From Roridomyces roridus (taxonomy: Eukaryota > Basidiomycota > Agaricomycetes > Agaricales > Mycenaceae): DNA of 64,000 nucleotides. Shown here piece by piece: positions 47,149-58,021 of this stretch (positions are counted from its first letter, which is position 1; the number at the start of each line of letters is the position of its first letter). The stretch is from assembly GCA_029378245.1 (NCBI GenBank), contig JARKIF010000023.1, positions 854,710 through 918,709 of the forward strand, given 5' to 3'. A model generated the notes under the pieces. It had not been told where the DNA came from. It did no database searches and was given only the letters and a program-made list of their open reading frames with translations. A program made the translations under genes and the position numbers.

Positions 47149-47502
47149 CATGAGATTTACATTCCAGCGCCATTGTAGGCATTGCACGGTAAGCAATCTG
47201 GGTTAGTGCCAGTTCCCTCTGACAGTGGACCTTGCTAGGTTCGCGCCGAAAGATAAGGTTCGATTGACGTTGGAAGCGATGCAACTTGCGCGAGGCTGGA
47301 TCACTTTTGTGAGACTGCCTCGATCGCTTTTCGGCCACTGCGCAAGTGGAGGCTTGATTTCCCCAATCACCGTCGACGCCTTGGCTCGCCACTCTTGGCC
47401 CGCTCCTTTCTCATTCAAGCGAGCTGCGTTCCCATCGCACAAATGTTGCCGTCTCCTTGTCGAAGTTGGATGTATTCGTTCAAGGACGGCATTTTACATC
47501 TC
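47149..47502. other. Convergent intergenic region of module A
   Basis: It lacks the 81-bp block conserved in modules B and C. TTGGAAGCGATGCAA at 47268 recurs at 49648, which hints at another local duplication. Confidence 0.45.
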
Positions 47503-48064
47503 CTAATCGTCATCTTCATGGTCATCAAGGCGTAAAAATCTCCTGGCCGACGGCGACAATTCCAGCTCCACCCAGCGACCGTGATCCAGCTCGCCCTTGA
47601 ATCGCTCCAGGAAATCATCATGCGACGCAAATTTACCGGTGAACCGTTTGGTCATCGTGTCCTCCGTTTTTGCGTCGTGGGGGAAATGAAAGTAGTACTC
47701 CCCGCCGGCATGAAATACAAAGTGCGCGCTGAGGACGTCGAATGCGAGGGGCTCGATGAGTGCTGTGAGTTCCCAGAATTCTTCTAGATCGTCCTGATAT
47801 AACGACATCGAGTTAAATTCCCAGGATTCCCAATTGCACGACCAGCCGGCGGGGAGTTTGGCGGACTCGGTGCGGTACGAGAAGTGGTTCATCGGCGCCA
47901 GCCCGTAATTGATGTGACACTGGAAAGAAACATCAACGGAGGCCGCTTGAGAATGCGAGGCTCACCAATCGCTGTCTGATGACAGGGGTTGGCGATATGA
48001 TTTGGCGGCAAGGCGCCTTAACGGCTGTTCTCACAAGGAGCAACCCCGGTAGCAGGCGAAACAT
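47503..48064 (-). CDS. Unrecognised protein with mitochondrial-type presequence, module copy A
   Basis: Exons 47966-48064 and 47503-47919 give 171 aa. The first 33 residues (MFRLLPGLLLVRTAVKAPCR...) are rich in Arg, Lys and hydrophobics without acids, as in a mitochondrial presequence. The core is FSYRTESAKLPAGWSCNWES, then LYQDDLEEFWELTALIEP, FDVLSAHFVFHAGGEYYFHF and RFTGKFASHDDFLERFKGEL. It ends in an acidic tail (LDDHEDDD). It is conserved with the copies at 53102 and 56099 and intact here, although the facing F-box-like gene is broken. I do not recognise the family. A TATA box (minus TATAAAAG) lies about 35-40 bp upstream, as in the other copies. Confidence 0.8.
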
Positions 48065-48275
48065 GGGGGGTTGGATTGGGAGGCTGTTTCCACCCCGCTT
48101 TTATACGGCGAATTTCAATTGATCAATGATTTGTTCCACAGGAACACGGCCATGATGCGCGTCGGAAGGTACAGCACTCAGGGACCTCAAACTTGAATTC
48201 AAAATGGCCGCTGATGAGAACATTGGTCGCATATTCAGCGACTGAAGAAGCACGCAACGCATAGACTGTGCGGCC

Positions 48276-49219
48276 TTGGCAATGAATAGGTTGGTTGTAT
48301 GCATCTGCTTGCTCACTCTCCTAACCAGTCTCCGGGATGTCTCACACATTTTGCTTCTCCCAACGATGGTTCCCCGGTTTATTCGACAACGAATGGACGC
48401 TATGATTACACACCACGTCCCTTCATATCGTGGATTAGATCCTGCGCGACATATTCGAACAGCCGACGAGGTGGTCCGAAACGACATGGTGGACAAGGTA
48501 CCAAATTTCACTTGATGGAAAGTGAAGTATACCTGACCTCGTTTCACTCAGACGTTGGAGATCTTGTATGATAGCCTCGGAGAATACCCCAGTTTGGAGG
48601 TCCCTCTAAACTTGACAAAAACTCTGCTGTGAGTCCATACGACTAGATGTCAAATGTATGATACCAACTCTACGTGCATAAAGCACGAAAACCAATATCC
48701 CTCGCCGCCATGGTGGAATACCGACGCGGACCAGACGCACCAATGAAGCGGACTCCGGATCTGGGTTCGGCTGTGGGTATGTTATCTGCATACACGCCTA
48801 CCCCAGGCACCCTAACCTCATTCATAGGCGCGATATTGTCGACACCCGGAACCATTGCGATGCTAGACTCCACCTGTCCACCAGGCTGGTCGGAGGAGAG
48901 TCGGGTATTACGGACCTCGGTGCAGGTGGGCGGACTCCTCGGACTCCTCTTCCCTCTCATCGGCGCGAACTACCCGGCCATGGTGGGATCCGCATGGATT
49001 GAGGAGGAGGCCGAAACCACGCTGATACACGGGAGTACCGCAGTGGGAGGGCAAAGGCAGAGAGAGCAAGTCGGAAAGAAGCGAGAGGAGGATCGCCGGC
49101 GGATCTGGACCCCCTACCTAACAAAATCGCCGGCCCCTGACGTTCTACAGCCAGATTTCGACAGCCCGGGTTTCAAGGTCGGCACTTGTTGGGAGTGCGG
49201 TTGGGATAGGCACGTATAA
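48276..49219 (+). CDS. Hypothetical gene, structure uncertain
   Basis: An open frame from 48276 starts with a hydrophobic stretch (MAMNRLVVCICLLTLLTSLR), then TADEVVRNDMVDK. A GT-AG intron could join it to TLEILYDSLGEYPSLEVPLN at about 48552, with another donor at 48630. A second, 181-codon frame (48674-49219) contains GMLSAYTPTPGTLTSFIGA, GLLFPLIGANYPAMVG and a charged stretch GKKREEDRRR. I could not find a splice that links the two frames in phase. No family recognised. It may be one gene, two gene fragments or chance; the length of the second frame is the main support. Confidence 0.3.
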
Positions 49220-49799
49220 TCTATACGCATCGCCTATGTCGCGACTGACGGATCTTCAAGCCTTGCCCCAGAGATCCAGAGGGGCGTTCTTTGCAGTCTA
49301 GCTCTCCGGCCACGTCACCTGTACCGACCCCACGAGAGCAGCAATTCATCGGTGCTGCAGGCGTTGGAATCTGTGGGCAACGAAGATGAGTTGTGGAGGA
49401 TTGCAATGAGGGGAGGTTGTTGGCAGAGTGTTGTGGAAACTGCGGATCGTTTTTATTTAGAATCCAAGACGGCAGAGGGAGAGACGTGGTCGCAATCAGG
49501 AGTAGGTTGGCCCATGCGAGCACATGCATCCAATAATGAATGATTGTCTCTCATGAGCCTAGTTCCTGTGAGAAAGAAGACATACGCTAGACGCTAGGTT
49601 AGCGTTGATACGCTCAGTCGCGCTGAAAGATCTGGGTCGATTCCCGTTGGAAGCGATGCAAATTTTTTGGGGAGTGGGATCCCTCTTCCCAATGTTCACG
49701 CGAGCGATTTTGTTGAAGGTCCTTTCGAGCCAGCCTGGTCCCGAAAGAACCGTCCCTCTGAGTTCGATACAGAGGGTTCAGGCTTCAAGATCCAAGATC
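49220..49799. other. Gene-free spacer
   Basis: CGATTCCCGTTGGAAGCGATGCAA at about 49634 resembles 47254-47282. No gene. Confidence 0.4.
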
Positions 49800-50068
49800 C
49801 AAGATTCAAGCTTCAAGCTTCAAGCTTCGAGCTTCAAGTGACATCAAGGCTCGAGTCTCAAGTTCTGCTTTCGAATATGCGAATGTCCTGAACAGCGAAC
49901 GCCGAAGGCTCGTCGCGGGAAAACAGTTTGGACAAGAAGAGGCGATTCAGACTCAGGTATAAGGTGGTCACGCAGAATATCGACCAAAGCGTCTCGACTC
50001 TTGCTGCTTGGCTTTTGCGGAGGCACACGCGGAGACTCCGGCGCGTTGAAAAACATGCCAGGTGTGCT

Positions 50069-50101
<33 letters not shown>

Positions 50102-50400
50102 GTGATGGATTCAAGCCCAAGAGTCCGGCTTCTTCGAGAATCCGAGTGGAATGTCAACTGATCTTGAGGATGAATATATTCATATGCATTGAACCAGAAC
50201 AAGATGAATGCGGAGACATACAGGTAGTATGGCAAGTCCAAGACGCCGACGGACTGGGTCTGTCATTGGAAATATTGGGGACGGCGGCCAGACATTTGGT
50301 GTCGTAGAATTTAGCGATCGCAGAAGGCACTGGCAGTCTCCGAGTGAGAACTTACTTGAAGCGAGGTAGGGATTACGATTCTTAACTTGTTTAAGAATCG
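49800..50400. repeat. Segment duplicated upstream of modules B and C, copy 1
   Basis: Aligns with about 53885-54380: CTTCAAG 7-mers, then TTTCGAATATG, CGAAGGCTCGTCG, CAGTTTGGA, AAGAAGAGGCGATTCAG, ATTCAAGCCCAAGAGTCCG and GTCGTAGAATTTAGCGATCGC. Neither copy has an open frame in common with the other for more than a few codons. It contains the poly(G) tract at 50069-50100. Confidence 0.7.
50069..50100 (+). repeat. 32-base poly(G) run
   Basis: An uninterrupted G32. The corresponding point in the sister segment at about 54116 has only five G. It is either a true expansion or an assembly or read artefact. Confidence 0.9.
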
Positions 50401-51263
50401 TTCTTTTTAAACCGGGTCCTGGATATTGATGGGGCATCAAACGATCCCCGATATCCATTTGGAAGTCGAGGCTTGATCCGTCCCGTCCCATATGACGATC
50501 TGGTTCCAATCTCGTTGCCGACTTGCCGCCGGGGCACACGGTGGCTCAGCGGCGTTCCGAGAGCTGCAGCCGCGCTGGGTGAGAAGGGCCGGACGAGGCT
50601 CACCATCCATCAAAAGTCGGACTCTTCAACCTCCAGGTCAGCGGAGCGCCGACTCGTGCAATATTGCCAATACTCTGCCTAGTAAGTAATCAATGATGAA
50701 CGACTTCTGTTTGATGCGCCGGCACTCAACTTTAAGCCGTGAACTTCTTTCTTCCACTGGCAGCTTTTGCTAGTGGCCATCCACACAAATAAGTAGCTGC
50801 TGCTGGTTCAATGCCAGTCCACTCTAAATCTACGTCAAGCTTGCAAATTACTTAATGCTTTGCAGCCTCAATCAGTTTCTCCGTGCCAATATGAAGGGCC
50901 GGTGTTGATCAACGGGTGATCGGTTCCAACCCTGCCGCCAGGTGCCGTTTGAAGTCTAATTTTCAGCTTTCAAGACCAACCTCGACAGACCTTCATTCAA
51001 CCACCTTCAGCATATCCAGTTGCACGTTACCTGGTATTATGTTACTATGTAAGTAGCCCGATGCATCATCGATTCGCATCCGATTGGCATGTTATTTGGA
51101 TTCGCACCAGGGCCCGGCGAGTTCGGCACCTTGATGCTGCCCCGGCGCTGAGCATCTGGACCCGATTCCTTGGATTTGCTCGGCTGCAAAGCAACCAGCT
51201 CGGCGAAAGTTAAATTCTGTATTTTGAAGTTGAAAAAGCTCATAATTTGTGGATGTGTAACCA
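50401..51263. other. Gene-free stretch present only upstream of module B
   Basis: No counterpart upstream of module C, so probably an insertion or a region lost from C. No gene recognised. Confidence 0.4.
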
Positions 51264-51310
51264 GCGGGAATCGTTTCTGCCATGCGCGAGCAATGGCCTC
51301 AAAGCCAGGT
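51264..51310. repeat. Short dispersed repeat, copy 2
   Basis: GCGGGAATCGTTTCTGCCAT followed by GCAATGGCCTCAAAGCCAGG; same orientation as 24391-24436. Confidence 0.6.
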
Positions 51311-51646
51311 TGAGATGTTGAACCGTCTTGAACGTCTGGATTTGGTGACTGGTCACAAACTGGTCAGATGGTCTAGATTAAAATGCGAGAGATAGGACTA
51401 TTGCGGCAAGCAAGAAGTATGGGAGAGCCCGAGGAGACCCAGCAAGTTTTCAGCCAATGGGAATGTACGCAGTCAACACGGATTTCGGAGGTTAGAGCGA
51501 GTCAGGTGACTTGCAGGTGACTCCATGATGCATTGATCCGAATCTGCCTCTTGTTCCCGTACCACCACCACTGAGCCAAAGACGCGGTAGCTCTCGATCG
51601 AATCATGTCCATACTCACCACACTCATGTTCTGCGTAGATATGACG

Positions 51647-52611
51647 ATGTCCTCGCCCGACCTGCCTTCCAAATTACCGCCGGAACTCGAGCGAGAAATA
51701 TTTGAGCTGGCCGTCCAGTCGGACCCCTTGTCCGTTCTGCAGCTCATGCTCGTGGCATGGCGTGTGCATGAATGGTCTCTCGCTTCATAGAAAGGCATTC
51801 AATATCTCACTCCGCTCATTTCAGGGTCAAACCATTCCTCTACTGCGTCATACTCCTTCTGGGCGCGGCAGTCAAAGACGTTTCAAGTTATCCATGGGAG
51901 AGTTTCTCCCGGTACCTGTCCATCCCTCCATCTATCCTTCAGCAATCCGTTAAGCACTTATGCATCCGGATGGCTCCGCAAAACGTGACGGAATATGTCC
52001 TCTCCGCTGCGTCGGGTGTCGAGAATCTCTGGGTGGCGACTAGGCTCGAGGAGTCGAGTGAAGGGAGGCTGCTCGCAGCGCTACCGAATGTCAGACGGCT
52101 TCACTGTTCATTCTCTCTCATCTTGGCCGCCGTCGCCGTCGGGACGACACCTCCCGTGTTCTCGCGTCTGACACATCTTGAAATCTTTGAACAAGTGGAT
52201 CCCGAGATATCGGATGGGCTCGCTCTCATCCCCAACCTTACACACCTTGCCATGGACGATGCCGACGTGGACGCTCCCCTGCTGCTCGACTTTCTCGAGA
52301 GGTGCAAGTCTCTGCGTGTGTTGATAATGCTGTCCGTATCTGGCCGACCTCATCTCGATCTCGACGATGAAGGGATGGACCAACTTGTCAAAGATCCACG
52401 GTTTCTCCAAATGAGTTGCCGCGAATACATCGCCGACTGGAAGATTGGAGCTTTGACGGGCGTAGACTACTGGTCTCGGGCGGACGATTTCGTGGCGAGG
52501 AGGAGGGCGGGAAATATCGATCGTGAGTACTGTGGTCACCGGCTTTAGTGGATGATTCTCATTGACCTAGCTCTGCGGTATTTCATCGAGGATGATGATG
52601 TCGATAACTAG
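51647..52611 (+). CDS. F-box-like protein, module copy B
   Basis: Exons 51647-51774, 51825-52522 and 52571-52611 give 288 aa. An ATG at 51605 would add 14 residues, but the ATG at 51647 is the one conserved in all three copies. The N-terminus is MSSPDLPSKLPPELEREIFE, with an F-box-like first helix and QLMLVAWRVHEW before intron 1. The middle has VKHLCIRMAPQNVTEYVLSA, VENLWVATRLEESSEGRLLA, LTHLEIFEQVDPEISDGLAL and CKSLRVLIMLS, irregular leucine-rich segments. The end is WSRADDFVARRRAGNID joined to RYFIEDDDVDN. The likely role is as a Skp1-dependent adaptor, though the F-box is short and this is inference. It converges on the gene at 53102-53652. Confidence 0.8.
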
Positions 52612-52945
52612 GACACCAGATGTTGTGTGTCGCATGTGCGTATATCCAGTCAAATATAGCAATTGCTGAGCATCGAAACTTTAAATGAACGGGACGGTCA
52701 TTCCATCTCGCGTCAACTCATACCTGGCCCTCGAATATATGTCACTCGGGTTGCGGCAAACTCTCCATCGACTTGAGATTGCACGGTTGCTAGGAGGTGA
52801 GTAGAATCCAGCAGTTCTTAGAATTTACGCCGACCTCGAAATCTGTGCCCAATGTCGAGGTTGGCTGTCTAGTTTTTCTTATCGAGCGGCTGAAACACGA
52901 CCTATTAGTATTTGGGATGAAGTCAGTTGGATAAGTCAAGTTGAG
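52612..52945. other. Convergent intergenic region of module B, left part
   Basis: Moderately similar to 55603-55944 of module C. No gene. Confidence 0.45.
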
Positions 52946-53026
52946 AACAGCATGAAGACCTGGTGATGACTTGCGCGCTCGAACGCCTCTCTGACTATGA
53001 CTCCCCGCATTGAAAATCGAGTTTGG
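52946..53026. repeat. 81-bp conserved non-coding block, copy 1
   Basis: AACAGCATGAAGACCTGGTG to CATTGAAAATCGAGTTTGG. It is identical to 55945-56025 except for one base (CTCG against CTCC). The flanks and even the coding exons of the two modules differ more. The only frame open across it in module B is closed by stops in module C, so it is probably not coding. Confidence 0.8.
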
Positions 53027-53101
53027 ACGTGTAGATTGAGTTGAGTTCTCATTCCTCATGTCGACGTCGGATGGTATTCCTGGAAGGGCAGAATTCTACA
53101 T

Positions 53102-53652
53102 CTACCTATCTGCATTATCGTCGTCATCAAGGCGCAACCACTTCCTGGCCGACGGTGGCATTTCAACCTCAACCCACCTCCCTTGATTCAGCTCTCCCTT
53201 GAATCGCTCCAGGAAATCATCATGCGACGCAAATTTGCCGGTGAACCGTCTAGTCATCGTGTACCCCGGGTCGGCTTCGTTGGGGAAATGGAAGTAGTAC
53301 TCCCCTGCAGCGTGGAATACGAAGTGGGCGCTGAAGACGTCAAATGCCATGGGCTCGACGAGCGCTGTCAATTCCCAGAACTCTTCTATGTCCTCCTGGT
53401 AAAGTGGCATCAAGTTGAATCTCCAGGATTCCCAATCGCAGGACCAGCCCGAGGGGAGTTTGGCAGACTCGGTGCGGTAGGAAAAGTAGTTCATCGGCAC
53501 CCCCTGGTAATCGTGAAACTGGATGGAGGAATTATTAACGATGACGTTGCTTGGAATGCGAGGCTAAGGCTTACGAAACGCGGTCTCATCCAACGCACCG
53601 TTTGCGGATCAAGGGCTTTCGCAGCGAGCACGCGCGGGAGCAGGCGAAGCAT
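53102..53652 (-). CDS. Unrecognised protein with mitochondrial-type presequence, module copy B
   Basis: Exons 53575-53652 and 53102-53518 give 164 aa. The presequence (MLRLLPRVLAAKALDPQTVR) is basic and hydrophobic. The core matches copies A and C: FSYRTESAKLPSGWSCDWES, LYQEDIEEFWELTALVEP, FDVFSAHFVFHAAGEYYFHF and FTGKFASHDDFLERFKGEL. The tail is LDDDDNADR. Splice phase (0) and exon 2 length (417 nt) equal those of copy A. Conserved Trp, Phe and Tyr suggest a compact soluble alpha/beta domain. Family not recognised. A TATA-like minus-strand TATAAAAC lies about 30 bp upstream. Confidence 0.82.
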
Positions 53653-53884
53653 CGTGGGGTGGTGGTGCCTCCACCTGGTTTTATATCCGGAAATTTCAAT
53701 TGATACTTAGGGGCGCATTTCAAATCGCATTGATGCGCGCACCGCCCAAGTGTTAGACTCCATCAGAAACGCGGTGGTGGGGAGGTGAAGTTAGTCTGTT
53801 TGGATGCGCGCGCGCAGCGTGGAATCTAGGAATTTGAAGGTATGGGGCAACAGGTGGTGGAACCCTCCTTCGGGAGAATCCATA

Positions 53885-54380
53885 ACCTTCAAGCTTCAAG
53901 CTTCAGATGTCAAGTAGTTGGTCGCCTTTCGAATATGAGGATGTCCTGGACAGCGAAGGCTCGTCGGGGGCAAACAGTTTGGAAAAGAAGAGGCGATTCA
54001 GGTATCCTGCTCTTCAGCGTAGTCACGCGGAATATCGATCAGAGCGTCTTGACTCTAGTTTTTTTTCGGAGGCACACACGGAGGCTGGGGCGCGTCGAAA
54101 ACAGGCCAGGTTAGCTGGGGGATGCAATGGATTCGAGCCCAAGAGTCCGCCTTCTTCCGAGAATCCCAGTGGAATGTCAACTGAGCTCAGCTTGAGAGGA
54201 TGAATATCCATAGGATCCGGAGACACAAAAGTGGTGGAAGTCTAAGATTCGTCCGGATTCGTCTGTCATCAAAGACCTTGTGCACGGAGGCCAGTTATTT
54301 CGTGTCGACGGTGTCGTAGAGTTTACCGATCGCAGAAAAGCGTCCGAGAACTTGCCGAGAACCGAGGTAAGTACATATGT
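53885..54380. repeat. Segment duplicated upstream of modules B and C, copy 2
   Basis: Counterpart of 49800-50400, starting with CTTCAAG repeats. The G run is five bases here. It ends about 250 bp before the F-box-like gene of module C. Confidence 0.7.
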
Positions 54381-54628
54381 AGGGATCGAGATGTTGCACC
54401 TTGGTTGCATTGGCAATGTTGAACGTCTAGATTGAATTCGAGATTTGGAGGCGGTGGAGGGTCACTCAGACTGGAGACGTGAGGTGAGTCGGGTGACTCT
54501 ATGCGTGATCCGAATCTGATCTGCCACGCCTCTTATTCCCGTACCACCAGCACTGAGCCAAAGACGCGGTAACTCTCTCTCGAATCATGTCCATAGTCAT
54601 CCCATTCACATTTGGCGTAGACTCGACG

Positions 54629-55602
54629 ATGTCCTCTCCGACCTTCCTTCCTCCCAAACTACCGCCGGAACTCGAGCGCGAAATATTCGAGCTCGCCGCG
54701 CAGTCGGACCCTTTGTCCGTTCTGCAGCTGATGCTCGTGGCCTGGCGGATTCACGATTGGTCCGTTGTGTCGTATGAATGCGTTCCTTCTCTCACACTCC
54801 CTGTTAGGGTCAAGCCACTGCTCTACCGGGTCGTCCTCCTGCAGGGACAGTTCGTCTTGAAAAAGGTTTCAAGTTATCCTTGGGAGAGTTCCTCCCGATA
54901 CACTTCCATCTCTCTATCCATCCTTCAGCAATCCGTAAAGCATCTTTACATCCAGATGGCTCCGTCAAACGTGACGGAACATGTCCTCTCCGCTGCGTCG
55001 GGGGTCGAGAATCTCTGGGTGAGGACTATGCTCGAGGAATCTAGTGAAGGGAGGCTGGTCGCAGCGCTACCGAACGTCAGACGGCTTCACTGTAACTACT
55101 CTCTCATCCTGGACGCCCTCGACGTCGAGACGACACCTCCCGCGTTCTCGCGTCTCACACATCTTGAAATATTCGGAGAAGTGGATCCCGACATATGGGA
55201 GGAACTCGCTCTCATCCCCAACCTCACACACCTTGCCGTGGATGATGGCTGGGTTGACGGTCCCCTGCTGCTTGACTTACTCGACAGGTTCAAGTCTCTG
55301 CATGTATTGATAATGTTGTGCTGGCCTGACCGACCCACTCTCGATCTCGACGATGAAGGGATGCACCAACTTGTCAAAGATCCAAGATTTGTCCGGACGG
55401 CCTGCCTTGACCGCATGGCGGACTGGAAGAGTGGAGCTTTGACGGGCGTCGATTATTGGTCCCGGGCGGATGATTTTTTGGCGAGGAGGAGGGCGGGTGA
55501 CATCAATGGTGAGTACCGTCGTCGTCGGCTTTCGTGCATGATTCTCATTTGCCGATAGCTCTGCGGTATTTTATCGAGCATGATGCTGCATTCAGTAACT
55601 AG
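54629..55602 (+). CDS. F-box-like protein, module copy C
   Basis: Exons 54629-54759, 54808-55508 and 55559-55602 give 291 aa. The first intron is a multiple of three and stop-free, so reading through it would insert 16 residues; the homologous join W-VKP supports splicing. The N-terminus is MSSPTFLPPKLPPELEREIF, followed by VKHLYIQMAPSNVTEHVLSA, LTHLEIFGEVDPDIWEELAL, DLDDEGMHQLVKDPRF, LTGVDYWSRADDFLARRRAG and the terminal exon ALRYFIEHDAAFSN. It is most similar to copy B. An ATG at 54587 would add 14 residues. The conserved upstream element CCCGTACCACCA...GACGCGGTA precedes it. Confidence 0.8.
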
Positions 55603-55944
55603 GACTAACCATTTGTTGTGTGTGTTATATCCAGTCAAATCTCCTATGGAGCCATTGCTGAGGGTCGAAACTGTAGACGGACAGAACGGCCATTCTATCT
55701 CGCTTCAACTCATGCACTTGGCTATTGAATCTCGCGCCGCGGCTGTTTAACTCCCATCGACTTCAGATTGCACTGTTGTTAGCAGGCGAGTAGAATCCAC
55801 GAGTTCTTGGAATTTGCGCCGGCCTCGGAATCTGTGCATACCGTCGCGGTTAGCTGTTTGGCTTTCTGATCGAGCGGCTCAAACACGACCTGTTAGCATT
55901 GCGGACGAACTCAGCCGGATAACTCAGGCCAGAGTCAAGCTGCC
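55603..55944. other. Convergent intergenic region of module C, left part
   Basis: Similar to the same region of module B, with small insertions and deletions. No gene. Confidence 0.45.
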
Positions 55945-56025
55945 AACAGCATGAAGACCTGGTGATGACTTGCGCGCTCCAACGCCTCTCTGACTATGAC
56001 TCCCCGCATTGAAAATCGAGTTTGG
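55945..56025. repeat. 81-bp conserved non-coding block, copy 2
   Basis: See 52946-53026: one difference in 81 bases. It lies about 75 bp from the stop codon of the minus-strand gene in both modules. Confidence 0.8.
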
Positions 56026-56098
56026 TCGTGTCGCATCGAGCTCAGTTCTCATTGCACAAGTCGGCTGTATCATTCGTGCCAGGACAGTCGATCACATT

Positions 56099-56650
56099 CT
56101 ACATCTCCGTATCGTCATCAAGGCATAAATATTTCCTAGCCCACGGCGACAATTCGACCTCAACCCACCTCCCGCTATCCAAATCCCCCTTGAACCTCTC
56201 CAGAAAATCATCATGCGACGCAAATTTGCCGGTGAACCGTTTGGTCATCGTGTCCTCGGTGTTTGCTTCGTGGGGGAAATGGAAATAGTACTCCCCGCCG
56301 GCGTGGAATACAAATTGCGCGCTGAGAACATCGAATGCGAGGGGCTCGATGAGCGCTGCGAGTTTCCAGATTTGTTGCAAGTCCTCCTGGTAAAGCGGCA
56401 TCAAGTTGAATTGCCAGGATTCCCAATCGCACGACCAGCCCGCGGGGAGTTTGGCAGACTCGGTGCGGTAGGAGAAGTGGTTAATCGGCGCCACATGATA
56501 GTCGATGTGACACTAGAAAGAAGCATTAACGGCGGCAGTTTGAGAATTCGGGCTTACGAATCGCTGTTTGATCCAATGGACCTGTGGCGTTGCCGTTTGT
56601 CGACTAGCCGCCGTTTTCGCAGCGAGCACCCGGGTAAAAAGGCGAAACAT
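56099..56650 (-). CDS. Unrecognised protein with mitochondrial-type presequence, module copy C
   Basis: Exons 56558-56650 and 56099-56512 give 168 aa. The presequence is MFRLFTRVLAAKTAASRQTA; the shared LxRVLAAK text with copy B shows that it is under constraint or young. The core is FSYRTESAKLPAGWSCDWES, LYQEDLQQIWKLAALIEP, FDVLSAQFVFHAGGEYYFHF and RFTGKFASHDDFLERFKGDL. The end is LCLDDDTEM. The TATA-like minus-strand TATAAAAG is about 30-40 bp upstream, and the first exon ends IKQRF before a short intron. Intact in all visible respects. Unknown family and function. Confidence 0.82.
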
Positions 56651-58021
56651 GGTGGGGTGCCGTGTCCATATGCTTTTATACGGAAATCGGAATTGATAGG
56701 AGCGCTCTGCGTATTTCAAACCCCATTGATGCGCGTCGGAAGGCACCGCACGCATTAAATATCCGATTCGGGAATTAGGTCAGTCAGCGCGAAATCCAGA
56801 ATAAAAACACGATGTCTTACACTCAAGATTGGCCGGCAGGATATCATTGCGCACCTTCGATGCAACCCTGCGATCGCTGGCGCATTCGCATCGGTTGCTA
56901 TGAAACCAGAACACTACTTAATTGAAGCATCTTAAAAAGGGGACAAGATATCGCTCACCGGGTTGGAACTCCGTTGGGGGAGGTCGAGTTTCCATGCGCC
57001 GAGTGGGCCGAGCTATAAATTATGGCTTCCGAGGACGAGATTGGGCAAGGACAACTTGAGAGACTCAACGTGCTATGCAGAGTGATTCTAAATGAGCCCC
57101 GAGCTACCATTCAACAATAAAGACCACAGTACTTACAAGGAGGTTGGGGGCAGCAAAGCTACGGGTCGATGACTCCGCGGCGCGTGCAGTTGGCGACAAA
57201 AACGCGTGGATTCATGCAGCAACGCGACCAGGAGCATCGAATTGAATACGCGGAATCTTGAGGAACGAAGGAGACGCAGAACACCAACTGATTAGGTCTG
57301 TATGAATTCAGACCAAGTGCACGGAGAGATAGGTGTTTTGCTGAGGAACAAATATGCGGCAGATGTGCAGAGCATCGGATCAATGGAGTCTGAGTGGGGT
57401 GAAGGGGTCCAGTCCGAACCCGGGTGTAGGGCAGACTTTGCTTTAGTTGACGACGTGCGAAAAAGCCACATATCTTCGAGAGTGAATTGCGCAGCGCGGG
57501 TGTATGTATTCATGCGGCAAGCAAGACACAAGAGCGTCAAGCTGGGTGGAGTCAGTGGAGAGGAGAACATTGAAGCGCACCATTCGTTCGAGAATCCATC
57601 CGACTCGCAACTCTGCCTCCGAGCAAGTACCTAGCGTCGAATCCAACTGGGTCATCGACTCAAAGAAAGACCAACGTCTCATGATTAACGACTCGAAGTC
57701 GAAGCAGATTCAAGTCGAGTGAGAGCCGTGGTGGTGGTACAAAGACAAGATGCAATTGACAGCGGATCAAAAGACGGACGAGAAACTCTAGCACTTTTGA
57801 GTGGACGACGATAATGGATTTGAGATAGATAGATACTTGCAGGGTATAAAGAAAAATGTAGGTAGAGAAAAGACGTGCAGGAATATGTACTACAGATATG
57901 GGAAGATCGAAACATTGTATGTATGCTAAAGAAAAATGGGATAAAGAAACTGCGCCGCATATGTATCAAGGACGAAGGAAGAAAGGAGGAAGAATAAAGA
58001 TCCCAAAAAAGCGACCCAGGG
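56651..58021. other. Gene-free stretch
   Basis: About 1.4 kb. No gene supported; the right part is A-rich on the plus strand and probably the 3' untranslated region of ATG4. Confidence 0.4.
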
